Part shown: positions 11,500 to 22,876 of the stretch, one piece after another | Layout: every line of letters starts with the position of its first letter | Numbering within the stretch: position 1 is the stretch's first letter | Assembly: GCA_026367775.1 (NCBI GenBank) | Contig: CP111152.1 | Location: forward strand, 868,001-932,000 | Length of the DNA: 64,000 nt | Direction of reading: 5' to 3' | DNA from: Exserohilum rostratum | Lineage: Eukaryota; Ascomycota; Dothideomycetes; Pleosporales; Pleosporaceae | Notes under the pieces: model-generated | Databases searched by the model: none | Told to the model about the DNA's origin: nothing | Seen by the model: the letters and a program-made list of their open reading frames with translations, nothing else | Translations under genes and position numbers: made by a program

Positions 11500-13335
11500 A
11501 TCCAGCAGTCGGCCATGTACTACGTACGTATGGTACGCGCGCACACGGCCATGGAGCCCAGGCGCCAGCCACCAGGAGCGCGTGCCGCGCCCGCACTAGC
11601 CGCACCATGAGAGCCCAAGCGAAGGGACCACGCACCCCGAGCGCTGGGACAAGGGAACCTCTAGAGGGACGGCCCTCTCTGTCGCACATGGCATAGAGTT
11701 CGACTACTGTGCAAACCACCTCACAAGCAGGCCGCCATGCTCGCAGCCGTTTCACGCAAAAAGGCTTATCACCGAAGAAGACCCTCGAGCCGACTGCTGT
11801 GTGGTCTGGTCTGGCCGAGACATGATATCACCTTCACGCGGCGCACTCGTCACTCGACGGGCACATGGGCATGGGCATGGGGGGCGTAACTTTACCTAAT
11901 CCATGGATAAACCGCGGAGCCGCTCGCTGCCGCAATTTGGCGCCCTGAACAGGCAATCCGCCAGGCCCCTATGGCTTCGTCTCACCCGTCGCCTAGCGGC
12001 ATGCATGATAACCTGCAGTAGTGCGCACTAGACGCCGTTAAGCCTCACTAGGCTGCGGCTGGCAATCTTCGAGAAGACCTTACAGCCACAGCTTGCCCTC
12101 GCTTAGCCGGCGCTGCATAGTTACGCCATCGTGCATAATCAGACCTGTCTGCAGTCTGTCGCTCGCTCGCTCGCATATGCACATGCAACGTGCTGCAGCT
12201 GAGCTGTGTCTGCATGTCTACTGTCCTGTATACTACTAGTCCACTCCTACTTACTGCTGCGAAGACCAAGCTGCTACCCACCGGTCAGATTCACCATGTG
12301 TCCCGCCTAGCCTCGTGCAGATGCAGTCTTGCGGTGTAAGACATGTCCAATAACCACGTAAACTGCCCTCTGTCTGCTGCCCGAACCGCCGAGCAGTACT
12401 ACATACTAGTAGAGCCCCAACCCTCGACGTCCATTCCATACGAAGGGGGAGCGGACGGCGGAGCGAGCGCGGTCGGGGGACGGTTCGCGGGGTGGTATGA
12501 TTCTTCCGTCATTGCGGAAGCTCCCATTTGGGGACCATTACTTGCATTGCTCAGCTCCTAAGCTGTGATTGCGCAGCGCCGGCGGTGCCAAGCATGGCTG
12601 AAGGACCAGGACAGGACGAGGACGTGTTTGCCCCCACTCCCTCCTCCCTCCCTCCCTCTCCCACCCTTCACACCCTCCCACTCGCACCCCAGCCCCCTCT
12701 CAGTCCACGCTGCCCCTAACCAGCCCAGGATCCCCTGGCGCAAATTCTACGACTCGTTACGAGGCACCACACCTCGTTTGTTCCCGCTCTTTAGAGCAAA
12801 CCTTAAACCACGTTTTTGTGGTAGCCGATAGTGTAATAGAAAGAGCGGCTGCGACGAATTACACGAGTAGCACCCACCCGCACCTGCTCACCACCCTACT
12901 CAGCCGCCTCTACTAACGGCATCTTCGTGCGAATCCGAGCACGTCTTAGCCAGCTCTACACACGCCTTTGACACGACTTGGCCGTTCTCTACCGCCATGA
13001 CGAAATTACAATTCACATTCGCGCCGAAGCTGCGCCCGCCCTTTCCACCAACCATACACCCACGCACATGGCACATCACGCACCACCACCACCATTACCA
13101 CCACCCCCCTCCTCCTCTTGACCCCTCCTGCACCACTGCAAACCACCCCTCCGAAGAACCAACGAAGTGCATCACCGCAAGCCCAAGCGTGTCTCAAACA
13201 GAACAATTTTTTCCCCCTCCCATGTCATTAAAAAAAATGTCATTACCCGTCCACATGCCTCCGTCACAACAGGTATCATCCTCCCCTCCCACTCCTGCGT
13301 CATGCATGTAAACTACGTAGCAAATCCCTCCCCGG

Positions 13336-13380
13336 GGCGGCGGCGGCGTCGTCGCGCGAGCGCGCGCGCGCGCACGCGTG
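13336..13380. repeat. CG-alternating tract
   Basis: A CGG run followed by nearly pure alternating CG/CA dinucleotides. The dense intact CpG argues against RIP or methylation-driven decay here. Confidence 0.8.
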
Positions 13381-13842
13381 CATTTGTCCGTAGTGCCTGC
13401 GATCCCGGTATGCAGGGCAATGCGAAAAAAAAAAAGGTGTCGCCAAGTGAGTGGTCGGTCGTGAACCGGATCCGCACTGGCGGCGAATTAAAGAAAAGCG
13501 GGGGGCCCTGTCTTGTTTTGGGCCCTCTCTCTGCTCTGCCTTGCCTGCCTTGCCTTGCTGTTCAAACGGCGGCCAGCGACCGGTGTGTATGTGTGTGGGT
13601 GTGGGTGCGTGTATGCGGTCGTGCACGGTCGCCTAGTCGATACGCGCCATGCCTGTCTGCTTTTTTTTCTTCCCTCTCTGTGTGGCTCTCGTTCTCCGAC
13701 TCTGGTCTTTGCTGTCTGCTGTCTGCTACTGTGTGTTGTACTACGTTCTTACTGTGTCATCTCTCTATTTTCTTACTCGTCTGTCTATTACTCGACCTAA
13801 GCCCGTGGCTACCGCCGTCGCCGCCCCGACCGCGACCGCCGC

Positions 13843-14113
13843 CTGTTGGCTTGCTTGCCTACCTGCTTGCCTCCCTCCTCGCCGACCTCCCCTCCATGGG
13901 AAAGCTTGCAAGCTTGAGTTCTTATCTAGGCGGTTTTAACACTCCAAGTTAGGCATGGGGTACGCTTTAGTTCAGTCGGATGATGCGGCAATGCGGGTGC
14001 AAGCACCCTGTCTGTATAGAGTTTTTTTTTTTTTTCTCTTGCGTCGTGTGTGTCGAGCCAGCAGCAAGCAAGCAGGCAGGCAGGTGGGCGGGCGGGCGAG
14101 CAGGCAAGCAGGC
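13843..14113. repeat. Imperfect inverted repeat of tetranucleotide arrays
   Basis: The left arm (13843-13872) is built from CTTG/CCTC-type units and the right arm (about 14077-14113) from GCAA/GGCA units, which are imperfect reverse complements of each other about 200 bases apart. A transcript across both arms could fold into a long hairpin. Confidence 0.55.
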
Positions 14114-14576
14114 AATCTACTACCTTACGTAGCAAGGTACGGGGTCGCGTGGCTGTGGGAAGTGGACAAGGACAAATAACTTGATATGTTATCATTTTGG
14201 GGTGACAAGCGTCTGTTTCGTGGGATCCGGTCCGGTAATTTGGGTCGCTGGGTGGGAGGGGAGGGCAGGTAAGGGTTGTTGGGTGGGGGGCAGGAGGGAC
14301 GTGTCACGCGCGTGCATGGGGAGACTAACAGCCAATGCTCGTGATCGAGGAACAGGAAGAGAGGAAGGGTGGGTAAAGGTGGGTATCTTGTGTGTTGATT
14401 CTTTCTAATATGTGTGTGTCTGTGTCTGGTGTCTACGCTTTGCTGTGTATGATCAAAACCGTGAGCAGATTCTAGTACAAGTTCACACGTCTCTATGCTC
14501 TTAGCTGCTGCTCTTTACCTCTGTTCTTCTCCCTCTTGCTCTTGCTTCAAGTCCCTGTACATGTACCTCTGTACCT

Positions 14577-14606
14577 CGCTTTCTCTTTCTCTTTCTCTCT
14601 CTCTTT
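14577..14606. repeat. CT-rich pyrimidine tract
   Basis: CTTTCT/CTCTCT repeats ending in TTTAAAG. Such tracts often lie just upstream of fungal transcription starts, but no plus-strand gene follows within the next kilobase. Confidence 0.6.
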
Positions 14607-14886
14607 AAAGCCATTTTTGGATTCTGACAGCCGCGGACAGCGCCCGGGGGTTTGGGAAGGATCCGCGCAGCGTCGCATTGCAGCCTGCCACTAGATCATC
14701 GGCGATTCATTTCCAAGAGTGTCGTGCTTTGTTGTCCAATGTACATGAGTTAACAAGGTGATTGTTCGTGTTGCTTGCTTAGTCTTCCGATAGCTCCCGC
14801 AGCACTGACACTGTCCAAGTACAAGACGCTAGCGGGCCCTCATCCGGGCCCTCAGCCGGGACGGCTGCAATCCGGTCTAAGCTCTT

Positions 14887-14944
14887 GGGTGTGGTGTGGT
14901 GTCTGTGTGTTTGTGTGTGTGAGTGTGTATGTGCGTGTGTGGGT
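14887..14944. repeat. TG-rich simple repeat
   Basis: Irregular GTGTG run of about 58 bases, just beyond the 3' end of the neighbouring regulator gene. Confidence 0.75.
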
Positions 14945-15091
14945 GAGGCTTCCATCCCAAGTCGAATCTGACACACACGAGTCTAGCCGGGTGCGCTTGG
15001 GTAAGGAGGTAAAATAATAAGCGTTCATGGGGGTGTGGGTGATGGCGGCGGGCACTTGGGGGTGGGCGCGCCTCAAGCGTGGAACAACGGT

Positions 15092-17448
15092 TCAAGGCAC
15101 CAGGCCCTCCGGTTCTTCTCCCTGCCACTGCTCGAATAATTGCCGCACGCGATAGTCCGTAGCCCAGCCGATGTCAGACTCAATGTCCCTCAGAAGGTCT
15201 AAGACGACTTGGCGTTCTCGTGGATCGCTGAGGCACTGACCAGCGGTGAACAGGGGTTGTACGGAATGAATCCGAACCGCCTCGTCTGACCGAGCGAGTG
15301 AAATACCGACAATTTCACGGCTGTGCTTCTGGCAAGTGGCAAGCACCGATTGGTACGAGTTCATGCGGGCAACCAAGGTGCTGCGGCCCTGGGTCGACTC
15401 GTGGGGTTTGTTCATGAACAAGAGGATCTGCGACATGTGGTACGTCTGCATGGTCGAAGCGCACATGGGGATCGAATACCAGACTTCGGTGAACATGGCT
15501 GCGTTCTCGTTTGTCGGAGATTGGCCCGGCGTATGCGTGTGTGGCACCCTGGCGGAGGGCTGGAAAGTGGGTGGGAGGCCGTCATGCCAGACCTGGAACT
15601 GCTTGCGTAAACTAAACCAGTAGTCGAGCAATGCACGCTGAGGGACGCCGGCCCACGTAATACCAGCTTGACTAGGCAGGTCGTCGCCAGCAGCCATGAA
15701 GTTGACCAATTTGGACATTAGCCACACAAGCGCGTTGCAAATGAGGTCTTCTCTCATCACCACGTCACCGTCTTCGGGGTAACCGCTCGCGGTGGTGTTG
15801 CTCGGCAAAATGAAGCCTTGCTCGTCTAACAGAAGGCCCGCATCTCTCCAAAGGGAGAGATCTTCAGTATCAAGTCTCGTGTTCGTCTTGTTGATGACTT
15901 GTTACGTGTGTTAGCAAAGATCTCATAGTGTATCGTGAGTTGGTCACTTACAGGCTGCAAGCATGTCCTGCCTAGCAATGTTCCAGAAGGTGGCTCTTCG
16001 GGCCTTGGAGCTGATGCTAAAGCTTGCCGAGGGTGTTGTTGAGGTTGGCGTAGGCAGTTGTAGTGGCATCACGTGTTCTTGGGACAGCACCAAGAGTGAC
16101 TTGGCACCGTTCAGGTGCTTTGCCCACTCGGAAACCGAGGTGTCGAGGAATTCGTAGACGCAAAGAATGGCAGATGCAGCCAAGAGTTCGTCGGTGCTGG
16201 ATGCAAACGACGTGTTGCTAGACGTCCGCCGTCGTTTGGGCGCTGGCGCATCGAAGGCTGAGGCGGGGTGTCTGAGCTCGCACTCTGATTCGTCGGGGGA
16301 GGAGGCAACATCCATCTTCAGAGTATGCAGCAAAAGCGAAACTGCCGTGTCGTAATAGACGGCCGCCTTGTGTTTCCAGTCTACTAGCTGCGCGTCAGGG
16401 TAATGGTCCAGCCAGACTTGGTGCGTAACACTACCTCCCACGACGGGCTTCCGTCCCTGAACACGTGCAAGAGCCTTGGCAGCACAGGCCACGGCAGCAA
16501 ACTTTAGCAATGGGTTCTCGCGCGCCTTGACCGGAACATACGAAGCAAAGTATGTGCCGAGGTCGAAGAGGTCCATCCAGTATCCAGGACCTTCGGAGAA
16601 GTAGCGGAGTAGAAAGGCAATCTCGTGGTCGTCTTGGGGCGACATGCCGCCATCTGAACGGGGTAGTGAGCGTCTCGAACTTGATATTGATACAGATCGG
16701 GGTGCTGGATCTGTAGAGTCGTATGGAGAGTTGAGGCGAGGGTCGATAGGTGGTGATGCAGCAGCGCCAAAATCCATGACTGGATGTATGCGTCGGTTGC
16801 ATACTGAGATGGGTGGCGACATGGGCGTCCCTATTGATGTTGGTGGCGATTGCACTAGAGGCGGTAGGGCTTCGAGTTCGGGTGTGTAGCAAAACGGAAC
16901 GCTGGTAGGTGCTAAGTCGGGGCCCATACTTGAAGGTGTGCTGGTGACTGAGGGGAATGTGCTGTGGGTACGCCACGACCCTAATGAGCGAGCCTCAAAC
17001 GGTCCTGGAGATTCGATGGAAGCTGTTGACATGTTGTCAAAGTCTGGTGTGCCTGGATCCAGGTAAGGGTTGGTGGTGTTGATGAATGTGACTGGAGAGG
17101 CGTGTTAGAGAAGGCGTGTCTAAGAGGCAATGTGTTGACAAACTGACCATTTTTGGGAATCTCCATCCAGATGGCATCGTCATCAAATGTGTTCTTGTAT
17201 GCGTAGAAGCCTTTCAGGGAGTTCTCATCCCCAGAGTCATCTCCATTCATAGAAGCATTGTGTTGATGGCGGAAGACGATGCCAGAGCTTGGTATGCATT
17301 CTCTCGAAGCCTTTGTGCATTGCCCGCACACAGGCTTCTTCTCATCGCACTTCAGCTTCCGCTGGCGGCATGTGAGGCTGTATCATAAGTCAGGAGGCAA
17401 ATAGCATGGACGCGGGAACTCCACTCACCAGCCGGTTCGTGAACGCAT
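15092..17448 (-). CDS. Zn2Cys6 transcription factor (Fungal_trans_2-like)
   Basis: Model: complement(join(15092..15897, 15952..17091, 17148..17377, 17429..17448)), 731 residues; all introns are GT-AG and close the frame. The first coding exon is only 20 nt, and its splice falls inside the first cysteine codon of the zinc cluster. Cysteines at 7, 10, 17, 24, 27 and 34 give the classic CX2CX6CX6CX2CX6C binuclear cluster that binds DNA. After a Ser/Pro-rich linker, a helical domain starts near residue 230 (DHEIAFLLRYFSEGPGYWMD) and continues to the C-terminus, as in the Fungal_trans_2 type of regulatory domain. The target genes are unknown. The 3' end faces the large gene-free interval; the 5' end lies downstream of POB3 on the same strand. 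Confidence 0.88.
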
Positions 17449-18293
17449 CTCCAAGTAGTCTGTTAAGTGTGTGGGGCTAGATCTGGAAAGCTCTAGAGTT
17501 CATAGCCTCTTTGCCGAGGGATGTGGGTATGAAGGAGCATCCACATGGACCGAAGAGAGCTGCCCTATATCTATATCAGTATGATGGGAGATAGAGCGTT
17601 TGAAACTCGATGGTTAGATGCGGGGTCTAGCATGGGTGTTCACGCCAGTTGCGGATCCACCGTCACCATGAGCAAGGTTGGGAAAATCTACCAAGGGGTT
17701 GCCTCTGGCCTAGTGCATCATCTGAATCGTTTTCGCATAGCTCAATTCGGCTCATGTAGGAGAGCCCAGACTGCAGCTTACAGGGACTGTGACGGGCCCG
17801 CACGCACACGCCAGGTCGCGTCAAGCGCCGCAGTCAGCCGAGTCATGGCCGAAGTGTAATGCGCACATCACTCGTAGACGCTTGAGACGTGCACTGGTGG
17901 AGGACTAGCCAAAAGTGTGGGCGCTAACTTGCCACTTTAGTTAAACTTTTCTGGTCGCTGCGCAGTCGGCTAAGAACGCTGGTCGGTCCGTCTTCTGGGG
18001 CTACCAGCGCATTAGATGCATCCTACCCTGTCCTTTTCGCATCCGGAACGAGACTTCCTGCTATACTGCCAAGACTATCCGCGGCCTATTACAGCCACCG
18101 GAACTTTCTCCCTGCCCTCAGCAGGCCCTGTCATGATCCGCTGAGAGCGTTAAGAGCGGCAACCCGACGGTGCTCTTTCATCATCGGAATGCCGCATCTT
18201 CGATGAACATGCAAGCGTCAAAAGACTGTGCGGCCCCCCTTCACCGCCCTCCGCCCGTCCACCCGTGCCTGCGTGTTGTGGCTGGGATCTTCG
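17449..18293. other. Intergenic between POB3 end and regulator start
   Basis: About 850 bases upstream of the minus-strand regulator. It should contain that gene's promoter and the POB3 3' UTR; no gene seen. Confidence 0.6.
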
Positions 18294-20190
18294 CTATTGC
18301 GACACCTTCTGCTTCTTCTTCGGTCGTTCTGGCACCGCCTCCGCGGCGTCACCGTCACTCTCCGCATCGTCCATCTCTGCATCACTGTCGGAGCCGCTGC
18401 TTTGATGGTCAGAGTCGAACTCCTCCCCAACCTCTGATTCCGAGTCGGCCTGGAAGTCCTCGTCGACGCTCTCGTCATCCTCGTCGGCGCTACCCCGGTT
18501 CGCTGGTGCTCCATCATCACTAGATGCGAGATCTTCATCTTGGAGGGCTGCTGCAAGGATAGCTCCCGACTTCGCATTGCCTTGTTAGTAAACACGACGA
18601 CACCTGCGAGAATTGCACTTACGTCATCTGCCATCTCGTTCTTGGTCTTGATGCCTTTAGCACGGAAGAAGTTCTCAAGCGGTTGTTGCTCCTCACTATC
18701 ACATGTGTTAGTTTCGCCGATTGACAAGATATGCGCAATACCATTACATACCGATTGATGTTGGAGAACTGATGCTCGGCCATACCATTCTTCATGGTAA
18801 ACGTAATATCAAACGTACGGCTTGCAGCCATCGCCCCTCCCACACGCGACATGGTCACCGATTGGATGTTATCCATGCTAATATACGTGGCCGGCTTGGG
18901 GATGAACATGAAGGCTTTGTCGAGACAAAACAGGTGACCCTCGTTAGCCTTGATGGAGCACTTAACACCAGACTGTTCATGGTGACTGATAAAGTCACGA
19001 GACGGCCTGGTGATGCGCTTGCCGCTAAGACCGCGGAAAATGTCGGCCACGACAGTAGCAATGGGGGCCTCGTAGTGTGACTGAAGCTTGTCTTTGTACT
19101 TATCCTCGAGCAAATCTCCCTTCATGTTGAGATCAAGGTTGACTTCCTCGTCACGCTTGAACTGCATCACAAGGAACGGGTATCGTGTCTGACCCTGTCT
19201 TAGGGGAGGGTCCAAGCCAATTGTGATCAGCGTATGCATGTCGTCAGGCTTTGGCAGAACCATGAACTTTTTGACAGAGTCAAACTGGATCTTGTAGTCG
19301 TATGTTTTACCACGCAACCTGAAAGAGCTCTCGTACATGTCAATGTCGAAACGACCTCTGTGCCAAGGTTAGCGCTCCGAACGATACTGTAATCAAGAGA
19401 ACCATACCTGGGCGTAAGGTGGAGAATGTCCAAGAATGTGGCAAATGTATCACCGGCGACTTCGCCAATCTCGGCTTTCTCCATCAGAGTTTCGTAGAAT
19501 AGATTGGCCGCATTCGTCTCTTCGCCATCTTCCGCTCCAGACGCATCTTCTCCGTCTTCAGTCTTCTCCTTCTTTGATGCCAAGCCAGGTATATAAAAGC
19601 GCATTTCAACGAGTTGATCCCGGGCACCTGCAGACTTCTTGCCTCTAAACCTGGCTCCACCAAGTTGGCCATTCGCGCCAGAATCGCTGTCAGCGGGGAG
19701 CGAGAAATCGACTGCAACTTCATTCTTTCCTGCCAAATTGGTGTTGGAGACCTCGGTGTATGGTACTTCAAACGCAGGACGGTTGGCAACGTTGAAAGTA
19801 AGCTCGGCCTTACCAAAGTCGGCCTTGCCCCAGTTCCAACCGCGCAGAGCATGCTCTCGATTGTCCAAGCTTATGCCATACCAAGTCTTGAAGACCTTTG
19901 CAACGCGGTCAAAATCTTCCTGCTTGAATCCATCGAGTTGTATAACACCGTCGTTTCGAGAGAGGATCTTGACTTCGTATCCGCGCGCTGCTCGGCTCCA
20001 CTGCGCCTGTATGATCTGCGATTGGTCGCAAGTGTAGGTTTCGCCGTTCGCTGGCTTCCAACCAAATCCAGAGTCGGAGAATCGAGTCGCACCTGGTTTC
20101 CGCGACAGGTTGAGGTAGATGTCGTTGAATGCCTCCCTGCGCGACGTCAGCTTTGTCATTAGACATGTCGCGCAAAATTCCTTCTTACAT
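18294..20190 (-). CDS. POB3: FACT complex subunit Pob3 (SSRP1-like)
   Basis: Model: complement(join(18294..18569, 18623..18695, 18752..19357, 19408..20136, 20189..20190)), 561 residues, close to the usual length of fungal Pob3. FACT is the nuclear histone chaperone that reorganises nucleosomes during transcription and replication; Pob3 pairs with Spt16. The N-terminal region (EAFNDIYLNLSRKPG...) matches the Pob3/SSRP1 start. It is followed by the structure-specific recognition domain, a central double PH/Rtt106-like region (about 230-440) and an acidic Asp/Glu/Ser tail ending in a basic KKKQK patch, with no HMG box, as in fungi. The last intron has a perfect TACTAAC branch site. In this model exon 1 supplies only AT of the ATG. 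The unspliced alternative starts at an ATG at 20157 (MTKLTSRREAF). Confidence 0.95.
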
Positions 20191-22876
20191 GCTTGCGATC
20201 GCACTGAGAATCTCAATATTAGTCGATATAGGAGGTTGTGAGAGCTGGTGCCTGGAGGCGTGACGGCAGGACGTTGTTGCTAGAAACTTGTACCGCTGGG
20301 CAAACGCGTACTGTGATTATGTAATAGAGCTAGGCGCATCCTTCACGTGACAGCGCGCCTTGCCCTTTCGCGCCTTTACTATCACTTACATCACTTTGCT
20401 CACATATTCTCATCTCTTACTGATATGTTTCTCTGTTCAACTCTTTATAGGACCAGCTAGTATTCACACTGTTTTTAATCCAAAATCTGGCCCAAACCTT
20501 CCGTACGATGAAATTACAGATGGACAGAGCGTGCGCAAATACATATTGTCTTGTAAGTAGTGAGTGACAGAGGGGAAGAAATGTTGAGTTGCATTAACAC
20601 CATTTTTATGCGCGTGGGTGTCAAGCCTGCTGAGTGTGTTCCTATATCTACCACCAAACTCCCATCAATAAAGTTTTTGTTTTCTTATTGTCTACAACTA
20701 CACACGGACACATAGCCGCCGTCCAATGCGTTTTACATTAAGTTCACCCTATCTCTTTTCTTCCACACTGTATTCATGATGCAGAGTTTAAAATTTTCCC
20801 TTTGCATATGCACTCGAAAATGAAACCATTAGCGCTAGTCTTGTTGGTGCGACTGAAAGCTAACGGAACTGCCATCAAAGCCTCCTCAACACCTCAACAT
20901 GAGCCCTCGGATATGCTTGTTAATTCCAGTAATTCCCTCGTAGATGAGATACTCTGTTGCCGATTTCCGACCTTCGCATACGACTACCGCCTCCTGCACT
21001 GACGACGACTGCATTCGTGGTCGCTGTTTTCGGCGTCGTCATAGCGTGATTAAATGCAGTCAGCTCACACAGTCAGCTCACACAACCAGCTAGTACAGTA
21101 TGAATTCCTCGGATATCACCGTCACTGCTTGTCGGATGTAGAAAATGCACCATCTCGGGGTATATCGGCCAAGATGAATACAAGGGACTACGTAGCAATG
21201 TCTCTGTTACGATCAACACGACGTAATTTTGCAGACAGACCCCTATGCTTACTGAAATAGCCAGGATAATAAGTATACTGGTCCCTGGTAACGGCTACCG
21301 CCACATCCCGGGTGGCGAATACTTCCAAATACGTATAGTATGGTAATGTTCACAGTGGGTCTGTGGCTGGGCACACGACACCTGTAATGAACCGGTCACA
21401 TCTCGGACCGTCTTATCCATCGTCAGAACGATACCATGAACCAAGTACTTAGCGCTTGCAGTATGATGTTCACCGTAACTGATCGCTCAAGGCCGATTGA
21501 ACCTGCGGAGTAATCCTTTGTATGTCTGTGGTTCAAGAACATGTTGATCTGCTTCATCTGACAGCAGACCCTTGCCGAAACTGAAACATACACGTGTGTT
21601 GCATTATGTAAAAATACAAGACTATTCCTGTGGATCGTTGGCCTGATCGGATAGGCATGATATACTTGCCCTTTGTGCACATTTAACCCTGTATCCTGCA
21701 CCTCTTAGCATGCCTTAGCTGACAATTCGACAGGAACCTCCCGAACGCTAAGCCAACTTGGTAGATTGCGTATGGAGCTGCATACAGCGTTCGGAGTTTG
21801 CACCGTCAACTTAGCTCCGGCTCCCCAGCTACCAGGTTGCTCTAGGACCCTGGATTGCCGAAGGAACCTGTCGGGAGGAACGGGGCATCGGATGCTCCGC
21901 TATACTCCCGAGCATCATGGACCGGCCACTACCGTGAGTACGAAAGTCAGCATTTAGATTCAAATTGTGATCTTAGATCAGCATATTACTGTACATAGTC
22001 TCCATACCTTCCACCTCTTGCACTGATGAGGAGAGAATAGGCGGACACACTGGCGGTTCACCGCCGCAAACGCATCAAGGGGCCTCGTAATCGACCCTGT
22101 ACAACTGGAATCAGATTATGGTGCACCGTCTGTTCTGCCAAATCGGCCTGCTTGCCTGTATACATTTTTCACTTGGTCCATTCGATTTCTGGGACTTGGG
22201 CCTTCTCCAGAACTTGGCCTGTGTCTCTGGGCCTTGCACCCGCTTACAAGCCGTTGTTGGGGCTGAACTAAGGTTGCATGCCGCATAACCGAGCAACGTG
22301 ATCAACAACCCACGATTCAGGAGGCGCGGTAGGGGTATGTCCCGGAGGAATGGCCTCTTGTAGCTTAGGATTGTCCATGAGTCGTGGCGTAGTATGTATT
22401 TGCAATTTACTGCCGTGAGCGAGCGCAGGACTGCGACTGTGTCCAAAGCCCGGCTCTCCATAACAGTTTTATTTTACCATTTTTGTCACTTTTCTGGCTG
22501 TTATGTTTGATCTTCCTGCACAATCTGCGAGCCTTTGAATATTATTACGTGTGACAATTACATACGATTACTCGGACATTGTCGCTGTAACCGACGTCCT
22601 TGTGCCATGATAGGAAAAATTCAACATCTTGCCAGTCATTCCTGAGATAACGCTGGACCGCGGGTTGGGTAGAGAAACAGCACCGTCCCAAGTCGAGTCT
22701 TGACATATGGAGAAAGGTCCGGTGGGAAGGGGGGGAGAAGTCGCAACGATGGAAGGTCGTCGGCCTGAGTCAGCACCTCCGAGTCCGCGTGGAGCTACGG
22801 AAGCTCCGAGCTACCCCGCCGCCCTATGTACAGTATCAGCCCACTCGAAGCACAACAACCGCTTCATTGTGCTATC
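20191..22876. other. Divergent intergenic region POB3/CAB2
   Basis: About 2.7 kb between divergently transcribed housekeeping genes, longer than needed for two promoters. Only short unsupported frames occur. A 13-bp direct duplication (CAGTCAGCTCACA twice) lies at about 21057-21083. No transposon or RNA gene recognised. Confidence 0.55.

Larger units (their letters stand above)
5933..15091. other. Very long intergenic interval between convergent genes
   Basis: About 9.1 kb with no reading frame that looks like protein. The flanking genes converge here (plus-strand gene ends at 5932, minus-strand regulator ends at 15092), so this is not a shared promoter. It is not AT-rich and keeps abundant CpG, so it does not look like a RIP-degraded transposon. 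It contains many pyrimidine tracts, TG/CA runs, G-rich repeats and homopolymers. Open frames here (for instance 7122-8297 minus) consist of simple-sequence translation. Possible contents are long non-coding transcripts, long UTRs or an unrecognised gene with small exons. Confidence 0.6.

Noticed and set aside
12997..13311. 104-codon frame starting MTKLQFTFAP
   Set aside because: Pro/His-rich from CCA/CAC repeats; no recognisable domain and no supporting splice continuation, although a small gene is not excluded.
13167..13952. 261-codon frame
   Set aside because: Composition follows CG, CT and TG tracts, without a protein-like pattern.
15323..15623. Plus-strand frames opposite the Zn2Cys6 regulator
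   Set aside because: Antisense shadows of exon 4 of the regulator.
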